Assembly (NCBI GenBank): GCA_002917075.1 | Contig: NTMA01000056.1 | Location: 213,205-277,204 of the forward strand | Origin: Hawksworthiomyces lignivorus | Lineage: Eukaryota; Ascomycota; Sordariomycetes; Ophiostomatales; Ophiostomataceae | Direction: 5' to 3' | DNA: 64,000 nt | In this document: piece by piece, positions 42,901 to 55,971 of the stretch | Layout: each line of letters opens with the position of its first letter | Numbering within the stretch: the stretch's first letter is position 1 | Translations under genes and position numbers: made by a program | The notes under the pieces: model-generated | Seen by the model: only the letters and a program-made list of their open reading frames with translations | Told to the model about the DNA's origin: nothing | Databases searched by the model: none

Positions 42901-44175
42901 GTTTATTTGTCCCTTATCCATGCCAACTAACTGGCTCGGCTGCCTTGGAAGAGTCACCTATTGAGACGACCTGCTATGGTGCCTTTCATCCGCTCAAAGT
43001 TTCTATGTGTTTCTTGGGACTTTACTTTATGCTCACTTGAAAGCACCAGCCATTCCCTGAGCCACAACTCCTTGGCCACTTCAAGAAACTCGTGTGGAAC
43101 AAGTGCACACCCTCAACACCCTCTCATGTCGCAAAGGCCTTCATCCCCCTGCTCTCTAAATGCGGGGTGCAGCACCAGCGCAATTGCTTGCTTGATCATG
43201 ACCTGGCGGTGGTGGTAGTGCTTTGTGTGGAATAGCCCGGCATCAGGCACCATCGAAGAAAATGAGAGCAAAGAAACCAGACACCAGACACACAACGATA
43301 TCATCATCTATCCAAAGTTCAGTATCAACTCCGCTTTGGTTGCATCCTGCATTCAGTATTGGCAGCATGCGACAATCGCGCTTGGTATGATCATTGTCCT
43401 CGTGATGCCTAGAGTTCGGAGACTCGAGAGTGCGCTTATTTAGCTTCCAAACAGTGGGCCTTTTCCGATCAGTTTGAATGGTTGCTGCCCAAAGAGATAT
43501 TTTTCCTCTGCTCTCATCGCGCTTCTTCAAAAATACGAACCGCCAGAGGACATTAGGCGAGGATGCCAGAACCGAAATCGCAGTCCGATAGACGGTACCA
43601 CGGTATTTCCCGCTCTCGGCCGCGGAGCAGCAATTTAAAAAAATTTCCTCTTGGTCTCTTTTAGGCCGGCGATATTTTATATGGGTATCAAATTCATTGT
43701 CTACGTAGCGCTCACGCTAATAACGGATGCCAGGCGGTAGACATCCCTCGTCAGAGGCACATCTTCCTACCACAGCGTTCTAATTACGCCATCGGCCGAG
43801 TATAGGCTGCAACGGACATCGTACAGGTCTCCGCATCATACAAGCAAAGTAGAAAGGATGAAAAAGGAAAATGCACCAAAAGAGCGTGGATACTCTCAAC
43901 AAAACCGGATCCAGTTGACGATAATGTTTTCTTTCTGATTTTTTTTTTGTACCGGGCAGTTGCCACTGCCATTGCCAAGTGCCATACCATGTGCCGAATG
44001 AGCCGCTGTCATGAAAGAAAGTAATGACGTAAAGTATGCAAAAAAAAAAAAAATAATAATAATAAAGCCGACGACACCGACGACGAAGAGGGCGAGGAGG
44101 GAGAGTATGGTTAGGATGATAAGGAGCAGAAGAAAGGGAGGAAGAAGAAGCGGACAAGAAAACGTCTAGAGCTGC
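39903..44175. other. Gene-poor 4.3-kb region
   Basis: It starts with the promoter and leader of the leftward gene at 37980-39902 (pyrimidine-rich on the - strand) and ends with the 3' flank of the receptor gene. Between them I find only short frames without protein character. Visible small repeats: a GCCTT pentamer repeat at about 42027-42047, variants of AACTGGAGTCCA at 41705-41765, and an A16 run with AAT repeats at 44039-44064. A non-coding transcript or a small-exon gene cannot be excluded. Confidence 0.5.
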
Positions 44176-45723
44176 TTAGAACGGCTGGCCTTCGCTGTTT
44201 CCAGGCCATCGAGGCGGCACACCCTTAGGCGTCACCACGCCGAATCGCCTCTCGCCGTAGCGCGAGAGTCGCTCCTCGTTAAAGTCTCGCTCACTGCGGT
44301 ATTCTGTATCGGGATCCGCGCCGTTGTCGTAGTATCTGTCGGCAAACCGCCGGCCGCGGCCTGGTCTTTCTGCCGGGTCGGTGTCGAGGAAGCTGGTGTA
44401 GGTGCCCGAGACTGCCGTCAGCTCACGCGTGAGGCCGTCGATCTCGCGCTGGAGGTCGCTCACGCGCATGATGCCATTGTTGGTCATCGTCTCCTCCTCG
44501 CTGCTTCGCGGGCTCTGGCTGCGCAGCTCGCGGTCCGGCTGCACGCGTATGTCACGCAGCGCGGCAGGTCGCCGCCCGCCTCGTCCGCGGCGGCTTCCTG
44601 TCCGGCCGCCCCTCGCGCCGCTGCCGAGCGACTGTGAAGAGGCCGCCTTTTTTGCGGTCATCGTCGTCGTAGAGGCCCGCGACATGTAGATCGTGTTGCG
44701 CGCCATCTCTGTATCGCGGGTCCGCCCGAAGGTGGGCAGACACCCGCCGCGATCTCGTCTGCGCAGGAAGGGGCGCAGAGCAGGCACGGACGCAGTGATG
44801 AGCGCCAAATTCGTCTCAATGATGGATGTGATAAATCCGATATTAAATGTAGGGTCTGACGAGACGCCGCCCAGGTTGAACAAGCCCTGTACTAGAATCA
44901 CCATCCGGGCAATGGACGTGATCGTCACTCTAAAACGGAACCGGTTAGTATGCAAGAGGAACAGGTGCCGCACGCCAATGAGACTTGAGAGAGTACGTAC
45001 AGGAACCCGAGCAAAAAGATGAAAATAAGGCCGATCTTGGTCCGTTTGGGGATTTTAAGATCGACGAGAATGAAGAGCGGCAGAGCCAGCACAACAATGT
45101 CGGTGATGATGTTGAACGCCGCCGTGGAAATGAACAGCACCCGCTGGTCAACGCAGTGGCCGCCCTTGATGGAGCGGTCCCAATTGAAGGCGATGGGCAG
45201 GCACTGAAAGATCAGGGCGAAAAAGACAGCCGTCATCTGCATCAGGTTGACGGCATTCATGCCGATGATGAACCGGCGGATGCTGTCCTTCTGCCCGAAC
45301 AGCCGGAGCAAGAAAAGCAGCACAGACGACTTGACGAGCGCCAATATCGGGTTGTAGAGAATCTCGACGGCAAAGTTCCAGATCATAGCATTTGTGGTGT
45401 CATGAGGCGGGATCTGACTGGAATGGATGCCGACAAAGTTGGTTTTTATGACTGAGGAAACAGTTAGAATGCTCAAGTATGTCTGATGGTGGCATTGAGA
45501 AAAGAAGCTTACAATAGTAGCTGGTAAAGGTCTGCCCTATTGAGAAGAGCATAGCAACGGATATGAACCAGTCATCCACGCCAAATTGCCGCGAGACCAA
45601 CCTCCCAGCATTCCGGGCCAAAATCACAAGGAGGGCCGCGACAGGGAAAAAGAAGTTGATCACGATGGCGAAGGTCTGGAGCCCAGTTGTGGGGCCCGGA
45701 GGGATATCGAGTATTGAAGCCAT
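44176..45723 (-). CDS. PTH11-type / fungal rhodopsin-domain seven-helix receptor-like protein
   Basis: Predicted 471 residues from exons 45723-45513, 45451-45001 and 44929-44176. Seven hydrophobic helices can be traced: TFAIVINFFFPVAALLVILA, the helix after the family signature FGVDDW, IWNFAVEILYNPILALVKSSVLLFLLRLF, IGMNAVNLMQMTAVFFALIFQCLPIAF, STAAFNIITDIVVLALPLFILV, the helix after DLKIPKRTKIGL (IFIFLLGFLVTITSIARMVILV) and the helix at ETNLALITASVPALRPFL. The cysteine in GGHCVDQ and the DLKIPKRTK loop are typical of this family. There is no CFEM domain. The cytoplasmic tail of about 180 residues is rich in Arg, Gly and Ser with an RGG-like GRRGRGGRR stretch and a probable coiled coil (LQREIDGLTRELTAV). 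The intron 45000-44930 has a perfect TACTAAC branch site. PTH11-like proteins act in surface and host sensing; many members are uncharacterised. Confidence 0.92.
44944..44950 (-). promoter_or_regulatory. Intron branch site TACTAAC (receptor gene, intron 2)
   Basis: The canonical branch-point heptamer lies 14 nt before the acceptor TTTTAG|A at 44930 on the - strand, supporting the splice model. Confidence 0.8.
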
Positions 45724-48700
45724 TCCTGTGCCTGTTCTTTAATCCGCGATCGAAGAACCGCCACCGACCAAGCAGTGAGCTAAGTCCAAAAGCATCGAGT
45801 CCTGAGGGAGATATAATAAAGCCAAAATCATAAGAAGAAAGAAGAAGAGAAAAGAGGAAAGAAAAAAGAGACTAAGAAAGAGAGAAGAAGGAAGAGGATC
45901 GATGACCGGGAGAGGAGATGGTGGGCGTATGAGATAGATAAGTATTCAGTTAGAAAGAAAACGAAAGAACAAAACAAGGAATGGAAAAAAGAGGGAAAAG
46001 GGCAAAAGCGTATCAGAAAAGCAGGCCAAGAGGAAACACTTGAGAACAAGTAGACTCAGCTCGACTGTGAGAGGCGGGAAGGGGAAGGGGAGGTCAGAGA
46101 CAAATGCGGTAAAAAAGATGATCTCAAATCATCTCGAATCTTCAATGCAACGACCATTGGCATCCATGCCGCACATCTCTCCGGGGGATGAGGAGACATC
46201 GAGGAAGCGAGCCATGCAAAATAAGCGAACGAGACACGTATACATGCATGTGCATGTATTTTGTCCCTTCTTTCATGACAATACCGAAGAAAAACGGTAC
46301 ATCTTTGTCGAATTCGATGCGACTTTGCGGCTGGACCGAAGATGTGGGCGCTGCGACGAGAACAACGGCGCACCCACACAGACGCGAGTGTGCAGGGGGC
46401 CTTGCACACAGACAGCCAGACACACAGACGCACACATGGCATGCTGGCAGGGCGGGCATGCACACCATCGACATGCAACCATCCAGCCGGTTAAATCTGT
46501 CTCGTGTTTCAAGATGCTTCTAAAGTAAATCGCCCAGCCGGATTTCGGGCAACAGAAAGATGAAGCCTCTATCCTTTGGCTCTAGGGGAGATACTTTCCA
46601 ATGAGCTCGGGAGTAAGGTGGCTATGGTGCCTTTAATCCAAGAAAAATGAAATACACCTTCTTTACTACTCAGGTCTACATCCGACGAGGCTGAGGCAGA
46701 TCTAGACGGCGGCTGTAGCTGTAAACTCACAAAGCCTTAGTCCTTGTTTTTTTTGCCTCTCTTCTACCTCTTTCTGCTGAGCTGGGAGCATGTCTTCTTT
46801 GCAAGAAAAGCCAGACAGATCTATTTGCACTGCCACCCTGGTCGTTCGCTTGTACAAATTGGATGGGGAAGATTATGATCTAAGGGAGCGACGGTCGCGG
46901 AGAATTTCTTGGCCAACTCTTTTCATCCAAAAGAACAGATGAAGATGGAGGACAAGCTACAGCAAGGATGCAGTAGAGTGGTTCACCGATAGAGGGCAGA
47001 ACGAACGACGGTGGCAAGGGGACCCAAGAAGCAAAATTTGGTTCTCTCCTCCCCCCCCAGAAAGATCCCAAACAGCTCCATTCACGATGACCCTTGTGGA
47101 AGATAGCCGTACCAGATGCGCACCGTGTTTGGGAGGAACACGACAAAGAGATGGACTGAGACATGGCAAAAAGAAAGCAGCAGAAAAATGACAACAGACA
47201 AGAAAAATCAAAAGCAAACTTAATTCTATCGAGCTTCTATATCCATTCTTCTTTTAGCCAAGGAGCAGACAGCGACTGCGCGGTGATCACGCATGGCTGA
47301 TATATTGTATCGGGGATGTTACTCTGAGACCACTTCTCTTTTTTTTTCTTCTTTACAAGAATTGCCATGCCAAGCAGCATATCATCTCGCTTCGGCAATT
47401 CTTGTTGCCATTTCCTTACTCAGACGTCTAGATAGTCACAGTACGTAATGATGGCCCTTGGCATCCAGGCATGTAAATAGTCGAAGGGCATGTAACATCG
47501 ACCATGGAGAAAACCATGTCAAGTTGCCCATCCGGGGAGATGTCTGTGCTCGTGGGCAAGTAAATGTACTCAGCAAGAGGATGGTAGGTAGCAATAGCGT
47601 GCGGAATCAGATGTATTTGCGGTAAATGCTTTTTAAAATACTTACTTGCAAATTAATCACTGAGCCCTATCAAGCCCTACTGATAGTAGGACCGTTCTGG
47701 GTAGATGAAGTGGCAAATAAGACACACACACATATATGAAAAATCAAGAAGGATACAGAGGTAAAAGAAACAAAGTATAGCGCAGTGAAAAGCAAGAAAA
47801 GAGGGGGATGAGCGCATCTGAGACGACGTGAGGTCAGGCTGCGACAAGGGGGTGTTTTCTGGCCATCGATTTCTGCGGCTCTGCAGAGGTCATGTATGAT
47901 ATCTGATTGGCTTGCTCCGGATGCGACACTGCATCTTCAACACGATCTAGCCAATCGCAGAGACCAGTCACATATTCGTCCTCCGCTGCACACCTTTTCT
48001 TTCTGTTAGCATCCATGCTATAGTTTACCGCTACCTTGGGATCTGAATGTCTCTTGCTGTGCTGAGATGGTGGGTTGGGTACGAGGCAGGGCCAAAGCTT
48101 AATTTTGCCGGCGACAAGAGCCGTTGATGCGGGCGGGAAATGTGACAAGGGGTCCCTGGCCAACACGCGATGCTTGTCTGCTCGAGTCTGGCTCGCTCGT
48201 GGCCATCTTCTTCGTCGCAATCGTTGTCAATACAATTGCCGCTGCGACATCCACTCTTCTTTTTCGTCTGCGGAGGATCGGACGGCCCGTCCGTCGACCG
48301 AAATGAGCCATGACAAGCTCTTCTTCGACCTCCCCTGTCTCTACTTCTGGCTCTGCTTTGCCTATGCTTTTGACTCTGCGGCGGCCTCTCCACCTTTGCT
48401 GAGTATCGTCTGGTGATCTTATTCTCGCTTCGTGCCACTACCCCAGACAGCACACATTCAGATGTTCGCCATTAGTGGTGTGCGAACTGTTTAAGCGGTC
48501 CATACCTTCCAACGAGCTGGTACGGCTGTTTACACAGAAACCTGTCACCTTCTCACCTTCTCGCCTCTCACCTCCTTCGCCACGGACTAGTTGTTTCCTC
48601 TTCCTGGACGCTGTGTCAAGATGTCTGAGAAGCAAGGCGCAAGTGTTTCCTCAAGTGGAAAGAAGAGAAGCGCATCAGGGAAGAAGAGGGAGGAATCTCT

Positions 48701-49456
48701 CGTGGAAGATTCTATTGATGCTCCAGTCTCTCGGCCGGTTTTCCCTTCCATCCCTTCTCTTTGGATGGATACACCAGCCCCAACGAACCGCTCCACAAGA
48801 CCACAACGTTGTCGTCCAAATATCGGTGTGGAATGGTCAGTAGAATGTCCATGACGAAGAATTATCTGGGCAAAAGCAGGCAAAAGGATATTGAAACAAG
48901 CCACCGTCCAGTAGTGGTCTAGAATGGCATCGATTTGTTTTATCCCTTCAAAGATAGTGTCATACATCTTACGCGTACGACATTATCCATCGCTCTAGAT
49001 GTTTGCCTGCTGATGCCTTCATGCCGTGGTGCCATTTGGATCCAGGTATGCTCTCCTCGTGATAACCTGATCCCGATCTACTTCGCATCTTTCTAGTATC
49101 ATCACGGCTTGCTCACGGATAAGAACGAAACCACGCGATGAGGAAGAGGCGATTCTATATTTCCGCCCGGTCTTATTTTGCGGACCATGAAATAAGAAGT
49201 TCTGAACGTGGTCAGGCATGTATTGAAAAGGCAGCTTGCCAGTTTGTAGCAATATCACTGCGGTTGCTTGTGGGATGTGCAAATGTTATATTCCAATACC
49301 ATTAAAAATAAAACGAAAAAAAAAAAAAATAGACAAGTGCTAGAGCCAGGCTGGCTGCCTCGCTGTACATGTAGTTATGATTTTATATACCATGTTCGCC
49401 TTTGAATGTATGAACTTTTTAAACTCCTCTTGGTGGCCTTGCAGGGCCGCACCACT
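45724..49456. other. Gene-poor 3.7-kb region between receptor and RRP5
   Basis: The first 350 bases are strongly purine-rich on + (pyrimidine-rich in the sense of the receptor gene), a normal fungal promoter pattern. No frame further right shows family features; the longest (about 130-140 codons around 47834-48453 on -) have ordinary shadow composition. A 37-codon frame at 48303-48416 (+, MSHDKLFFDL start) is hydrophobic but unsupported. A12-type A run at 49319-49329. A non-coding RNA or small secreted protein cannot be ruled out by eye. Confidence 0.5.
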
Positions 49457-52400
49457 TTAGTCGCTGTCCTCTCCATCCTCGGCCTCAGCATCAGCCTTGC
49501 GCTTTGCCGCGTCGGCAGCCCACTCCTTGGCCCGCACTGAGACCCTCTCGCGGCTCTTGGCATCGCCGTGCTGCTCCTCCCACTTGGCCCAGCGCTGGAA
49601 CCACGCCTTGGCCCGGCGCGCCTTGAGGCCCTTGACCTTGGCGCCGCGCTCGAACACGTCCCGCACGGCCGACGGGTCTGCCGCGGCCGGCACCTCGGCC
49701 GCGTCTTTGCCCTTGCCCTTGCCCTTCTCCGCCTTGGCCTTGTCCGCCTGGGCCTTGGCGCTAGCGAACACCGCCGTCTCCAGGTCTAGCAGCTGGTTCC
49801 ACAGGTCGAACTTCTTGGGCGTCTTGTGGAGCACGCTCTCGAACACGGTGCGGCCGCGCTCGGGCTGGCCCACCGGCGAGCGGAACTCGAGCGCCGCCAT
49901 GCGCGTGATCAGCGACGTGTGCGCGCGCTCGTCGAGCGTCTGCAGGGCCCGCGGAATGAGGGACCGGCCGCGCTCGGCATCTTGCATGCTGTGATGCAGG
50001 AAGTGGGCGTAGTTGATCCAGATCTGGGGCGACTGCTGGCCGAACTTCTTCGTCATGGCCTGGAAGAGTTCGTCCGCCTTCTGTAGTTATTACATTCTAA
50101 TTAGCAAATATTCCTCTATATAGATATACTAAACCACTAAAAAACACGCTGTAGCCACTTACGCTGAGCTTGTTGGACTGGATGTAGATGCTAGCTGCGC
50201 GCTCAAAGACCTCCCGCTGGTCGTTGTACTGGCCGGCGCGCTTGAACACCTCGTCGGCCGTGTCGTCGGTGCCGTAGACGACCTCGAGATTGAGGTAGGC
50301 GATCCAGACGTTCAGCCGCTCGGTCTCCTCGCGCACGTTGATGGTCCGGATAGCCCGCTCAGCGACATCGCGCGCCTTGGCCAGCTCGCTGACCTGTAGC
50401 TGGAAGGCCATGTATGCGATCCAGAGCGCCGACGAGTCGGGCTGGCCGAGCAGCAGCCGCTCAAAGTCGCTGGCCGTCTGGGGCCCGCTGATGTCCAGCT
50501 CGGCCGTCCGGTCGACGTCGATCTTGGACTTCTTCCGCTTGGTCGCCTTGGACTTCTGCTTGGGGTCTGCCTCGTCGCCAGAGCCGGCCGAGGACGCGCC
50601 GTCCATCTCTTGGTCAAGAGCCGCGCCCGACCAGTCGAAGCCGCCTGCTGAAAGGCCGCTAACGGCGGCGCCATCTTGAGCCGCATCGGCATCGTCGTTG
50701 TCGTCGTCGTTAGAGACGTCATCTAGGATCTCAATATCATTGTCGGTGCCGGAGATGCGCAGGTCGTCATGAGCGTCTTGCATCTCGTCGTCAGAGTCGC
50801 TGTCGAAGGCATCGTCGTCCTCGTCACTCTGCAGAGGTGCACCGTCGTCCTCGTCGTCCACGCTCATTGCGTCGTCGTCGCTGTCATCGTCGAAGTAAGC
50901 CGGCTTCAACCCGAGGTTGACGCGGCCGCTCTGGCGGTTGATGCTGAGGATCTTGGCCTTGACAACGTCGCCCTCTTTGTAGAGCTTGGTGGCGTCTTTC
51001 ACTGGCTTGTCAGCCATCTCGCTCCGGTGGCACAAGCCGCTGACATTAGCTGTGTTGTCGACCACGATAAAAGCGCCAAAGTCTTCCACCTTGCGCACGC
51101 GGCCTGTGACGATTTCGCCCTCCTTAAAGTCGGCAAGAGTGCGAAGGGGAATGTAGCTGTCGTCGACAATGGACTCTTTCAGGGTCATCTGGACGTGCTT
51201 GCGCTCTTCGTCGATGGAGGTGACGCGGCCCTTGACAAGCTGGTCGATCTGGAAATGCGCCTTCCAGTCTGTCAGGAACTTGTCGGACAGGTCTGCAATG
51301 CGGACGTGGGCAACAACATCGCCGCCAAGGTTGACAAAGAGGCCCTTGTCGGCGACGCTTCGCACAAAGCCGCGGACGAGCTGGCCAGGGCGGACGTCGG
51401 TGACGCTGCTGATCTCCTTGTCCTCTACACTAAGAGACGAGTTGAGGACTCGCGATGGCCGGGTGGACAGGCGGATGCGCTTATTGCTCTTGTCGACCGA
51501 CACGACGGAAACGCGCACAATGTCGTTCTTGAAGTACGGCGTCGTGACCGCTTGGTTGTAATCGTCAGCAAGGTCGACGAGGTGGATGGGGCCCGAGAGG
51601 GTCTTGCTGATCTGCACGATAACCTGGCGGTCGTTGACGCGGGTAACCTTGGCCGGCAGAACCATGTTCTTGCCGATGCTGTCCCACCCCATCTCGTCGT
51701 CGGCATCTGGGGAGCGGGCGGAGAGATCGATGCGACCCTTGTCGGCGTCCACCCGCAGAACGCGAACGTTCACTGCGGTTCCAATGGGGAAGTTACCCGC
51801 CAGGTCCTTGATCAGCGACAGGTCGTTGGACGCCTCCATGCCGTACAGTCTGCCGCGTACGTTGGGCGACAAGCTCACCCAGAGGCAGTTCGATTTGCGG
51901 TTGTTGACAAAGCCAACCCAAGAAGACTCGGGCTGGATCTTTGCCACTGTGAGCGGCTCGGGAAGTGTGGCAGCCTGGACGATGCTCGGCTTAGCGGATA
52001 GCTCAAAGACCGTCCGGCTGCTGCGCTGTGTAATCGGCAGATAGACGCGCTTTCTTGCGTCGTGCATGCCCAAGACGCGGACAGACACCACCTGGCCCTC
52101 TTGGAAGTCACGCAGCGGCTTCTTGTGGTCGGGAACGTCCTCCCACTTGTCGAAAACCTCGGTGGCGTCAATCCGCCCCAGGACGTTCTCGGCAAGCTGG
52201 ACGTTCAGCTGCGTCTCCTTGACTGACTTGACGCGAGCCTTGGTGACCAGGCCCACACGGATGTCTTCCAGCTTTTTGAGGGCGCTGTCCACGGGCTTCA
52301 CGAGCGCCTGGTCGGACTCGTCTCCCACAGCCTTCTTTTCTGGCCGAAGCGACACGACTATCCTCTCATTCTCTACCGAGACGACTCTGACGGCAAGGCT

Positions 52401-55108
52401 CTGGTCCTTTTGCAGGCCAAAGTCGGGCTCGCTCTGCGTATTGGGCGGCATGAGCTGCTTTGGCAGCAGAGCCACAAGATGGGAAGCAAACTGGACAAAG
52501 ACGGCCGTGGGCGTGATGTTCCGCACGAAACCGGAAACGGAGTCGCCGACGGTTGCGTTGTCGATGCTCGTCAGGAGCTTGCCCTCTTTGGCAGCCGCCA
52601 CCAAGCTGGGCTTCTGCGACACGGTGATGGTGCGGCGGCCGTCGTGCTTGTCCAACACAACGAGCTCTGACAGGGTCTGGCCAACATGAATGCGCTTCAG
52701 TGCATTCGCATTCTTCGACGCGGATCGGTCGGAGAGATGGCCAATTGGCAGGGTGGCCTTCAGATTGCCGTCTGCGATCTCCACGTCGACGCTGTCTTCA
52801 TGCGTCGCAATGACCTTAGCGGAGACGATGCTTCCGGCCTCGAGATTCTTGAGAGCCAGCCGCTTCTCTACGCCAAATGCTGTCGGGTCCTTGCACGAAA
52901 CAACCAGCTTATTCTTCTCGCAGTCGAACCGCAGAATGCGCACGCTGACGACTTGGCCCACGCGGAAGTGCTCCTTGGGGTCCTGAATAGTCGCCTCGCT
53001 CATCTCACCGACGGGCAGGAAGCCACGGAGGTCGCCGTAGAACTGCACGTAGGCGCCGATGTTGATGATGTTGATGATGGTGCCGAGGCACTGCAGCCCA
53101 AAGGAGAGGTCGTCGAAGGACTGAACGGTGGGCGTGTCGGAGTTGACGAGGGTTTTCTTTAGTGTCAGGCGGATCTGGTGCTTGCTCGGGTCGGTAGACA
53201 GCACGCGGGTCTTGACTTTCATCCCTTCGCGGAACTTCTTCTCGGGATGCTGCAGCTTGACATCTGCGAGGTGCATCTCTGGCACCAAGCCAGTTATGCC
53301 GTCTGCGATCTCGACGATGAGGCCCGAAACACCGGCCTCGTTGATTATCATCTTCTTGACGGTTCCAGAGGTGACTTTGCCGACGGGAACGTCTTCGATG
53401 CGAAGATAGGGCTGGTCCAGGACGTGCTGCTCGAAGGAGATCAGGAAGTTTCCGTCCATGGCGTTGTAGCCCAGGACGCGGCCGGGATGGACAGAGCCAA
53501 CCTTGTAGGGGCCGGATGACTCGTACAGGGCGTCGATCTTACCGTCCTTAACGCGAGAGATGTGGACAAAGCCAGGAACGCCCTTCACGCCCACGTCCAC
53601 CCACAGACCAATGTTCAGCTCGGCCCGACGCACGACGCAGCGCTCAATGGTTGACGACAGGGGAAGAACCTCTACCGGCGACTTCGGCTCCTTCTTGCCG
53701 CCTGCTGTCTGTAACTCCAGGCCCAGAATGTGGGGGAGGAGAGACACGCCAATCTTGGGCGAGTCAGCCGCGGGGAAATTGCAGATGATTCTGGCCCGGA
53801 CCTTGGAGGCGACCTTGTACTTGTCGTCGAGGTCAGCGTCGCTGCTGCCGGCCCCGGAGTGGATTGTGTCGGCCGTGGCATCGAGGTGTCCCAGGACCTT
53901 GCCGGCAAATCCGCGCTGGGTCACTTCAGATAAAAGCACATCGACGACCGTACCCGGGAGGAAAGTGTTGATGGTGACGGCGTCGGCCGCAACGTTCTTG
54001 ACGCTGCCCAGCTGCTTCTTCTGAGTTGAGAGCTGAGCAACTTTGCCGTTAGGGTCCTTGCTCAGGACCAGGCAGAGGAGAACCGCGCCGGGCTGCATGC
54101 GCTCCTCCGGGATGGTGGAGTCTAGCTCCTTCTTGGCCAAGAAGCCGCGCAGGTCCGAGCCGGCAATGCCCAGGTCCAGGACGTAGCCGCGGTCTTCCAC
54201 GCTCGCCACAGCGGCCATGACTGTGCTGTTCCGGACGACATCTTGGTCGGTCAGGCCAGCATTGGCATGCTCTGGCTGGATAGACAGCTCGATACGGCGC
54301 TTGGTTTTGGTGTCGGGAGAGTCGTCCTCCGTGGACAAGACGGAAGCGCGGACGTACTCGCCAACGGCAAAGAGAGTCTTCAGGTCGACTTCGTCACGGT
54401 CTGCGTCATCGCTGTCCTCCTCCCCGTCGCTGTCGTCTTTGGCAGCCTCGGCCTCGATCCGTTCATTGAGTTTCTGGGAGATGGACGTGATGGGAAGGTG
54501 GCCTACGAGGTTGTTGGGAAGAGCCACAGAAATCTCGAGGGGCGTGATGGCGGCAATCTGCCCCAGAACAAGGGAGCCCTTCACAAGACGCTAAACAGGA
54601 AATCATGTCGGTCAATTGTCTCTTCCACAGAATAACGTCGCTTTTTACTGTCTTGCACTGGCCTACATACCTTATAATTCAAGCTCTCGATTTTGACACC
54701 GTCCTCGGTCTTGGCTTTGGCATTGGCTGCTGCGCTTTCGTCATGTTTCCGCTTGCCCTTCTGCTTTTTCTTTCCTATCCGCTCGGCTTTTTCAGCTGAG
54801 CTCTTCGTCTGCTGGTCGAAGAGAGCATCGTTCTTTGCCTGGACTTGGATTTGCTTGTACTCCAGCGGTGTCAAGACACTAGCACCGCCTCGGGGGAACA
54901 AAGGCTCGTCTTCCTTGAGTCGAGAAACAAGAGGAACTTTAGGAGCAGCAGGAGCAGGAACACTGGCGTCCGAATCCTTATTGTCACCCTTGGTCTTCTT
55001 CTTCGTATCCTCTGACTTGTCCGCCTTGGCTCGTTTGGAAGGTCGACCGCCGTCGACCCCTACAGACTTGGCCGACTTGGACGCCTCCTTGCGTTTTAAC
55101 GAACTCAT
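49457..55108 (-). CDS. RRP5: rRNA biogenesis protein RRP5 (S1 repeats plus HAT repeats)
   Basis: Predicted 1829 residues from exons 55108-54671, 54590-50163 and 50080-49457, all phase 0. RRP5 is a nucleolar RNA-binding factor needed for early cleavages of pre-rRNA for both 18S and 5.8S/25S; the yeast protein has 1729 residues. Visible features: a lysine-rich head (MSSLKRKEASKSAK), the entry motif PLVSRLKEDEPLFPRGGASVLTPLE typical of Rrp5, then about a dozen S1 RNA-binding repeats (for example VKGSLVLGQIAAI, GQLVRGFVRSVADKGLFVNLG, GEIVTGRVRKVEDFGAFIVVD), a long acidic linker (about 1377-1440) and the C-terminal HAT/TPR-like repeats from about 1510 (TASDFERLLLGQPDSSALWIAYMAF, AREVAERAIRTI-like helices, YAHFLHHSMQDAERGRSLIPRALQ, FDLWNQLLDLE). 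The C-terminal tail is Lys/Ala/Glu-rich. The start MSSLKRK follows a stop-free but non-conserved stretch and is the natural ATG. Confidence 0.97.
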
Positions 55109-55971
55109 ATTTGCAGAATGAGTTAACAACCCGAACGCAGTCCACGGACGACAAATTGGATCGATTTGTCGACTAGATTGTGGCCTGCGTAGAGGTGAGT
55201 TCTCTAAGTTGTATGTAGAGAACAGAAGCGTATGTAACGATATACAGACCAAATGAAAATCCCAAGTGAACGGCAGAAAAAAAAAAGCAACAAAAAAAAA
55301 AAAACCGTCAAGCGGGACGATAAGATAGCGACAACATTATCGATAAGAGGTGTGGAGTCTCAGTTTGCCTGTATTGATTACTACGCAGTTCCCGGCAGTA
55401 CATTGCGCTTGTACCTTCTTCAAGACCCTGTAGCTGTCTGTCCCACCGCTAGTGCCTTAATAGCCAATGATTATAGGGCGTGCATGACAGATAAGGCGAC
55501 AGTAGCGCCCGCTGTAGGCACTGTCTGGCTGTGCCGGGGTGTCTGGGACCTGGTGATTGACGCTGTTCTGGCCAGGCTATGCACTACGTAATTGGCTCCT
55601 CGCGGCTGAGAGAGACACGGCAAGGCAGCCATGCCAACCAAAAAGAACGGCTCGTCTCCTGTCCACGGCGTCGTTTATTAGTTCTTTGCTTCTATGTTAA
55701 TGCGTATTCTCTCCTCTCCAGTCCGTGATAGCAGTCCTGATATAGACGTCGATGGTCTCTCGATAGAAACAACCCGGAAACAATCGAACAAAAAAAATAG
55801 ATGAAGAGACCGGCGGCCGATTAGACAGAACCCAACGACGGACGAGCTATTTCTCGTTGGGAGGGCTCGCTTGTCTTCGTGTTTTGTTTTTTTTTCTTCT
55901 TCTTGTCTTTTGCTTTTTGCATTAGTTCTTCATTCATTCCTCGCATCACCATCCCTGCCGATCCATAGCAA
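55109..55971. other. Divergent promoter region RRP5 / YML020W-like gene
   Basis: About 860 bases shared by two divergent genes. It contains two A runs at about 55278-55304 and a T run near 55887-55894. No open frame has protein character; a 112-codon frame at 55253-55591 looks accidental. A bidirectional promoter is possible but not shown by the sequence. Confidence 0.55.

Noticed and set aside
50769..52001. A 410-codon open frame on + opposite RRP5
   Set aside because: Antisense to S1 repeats, without any family feature.
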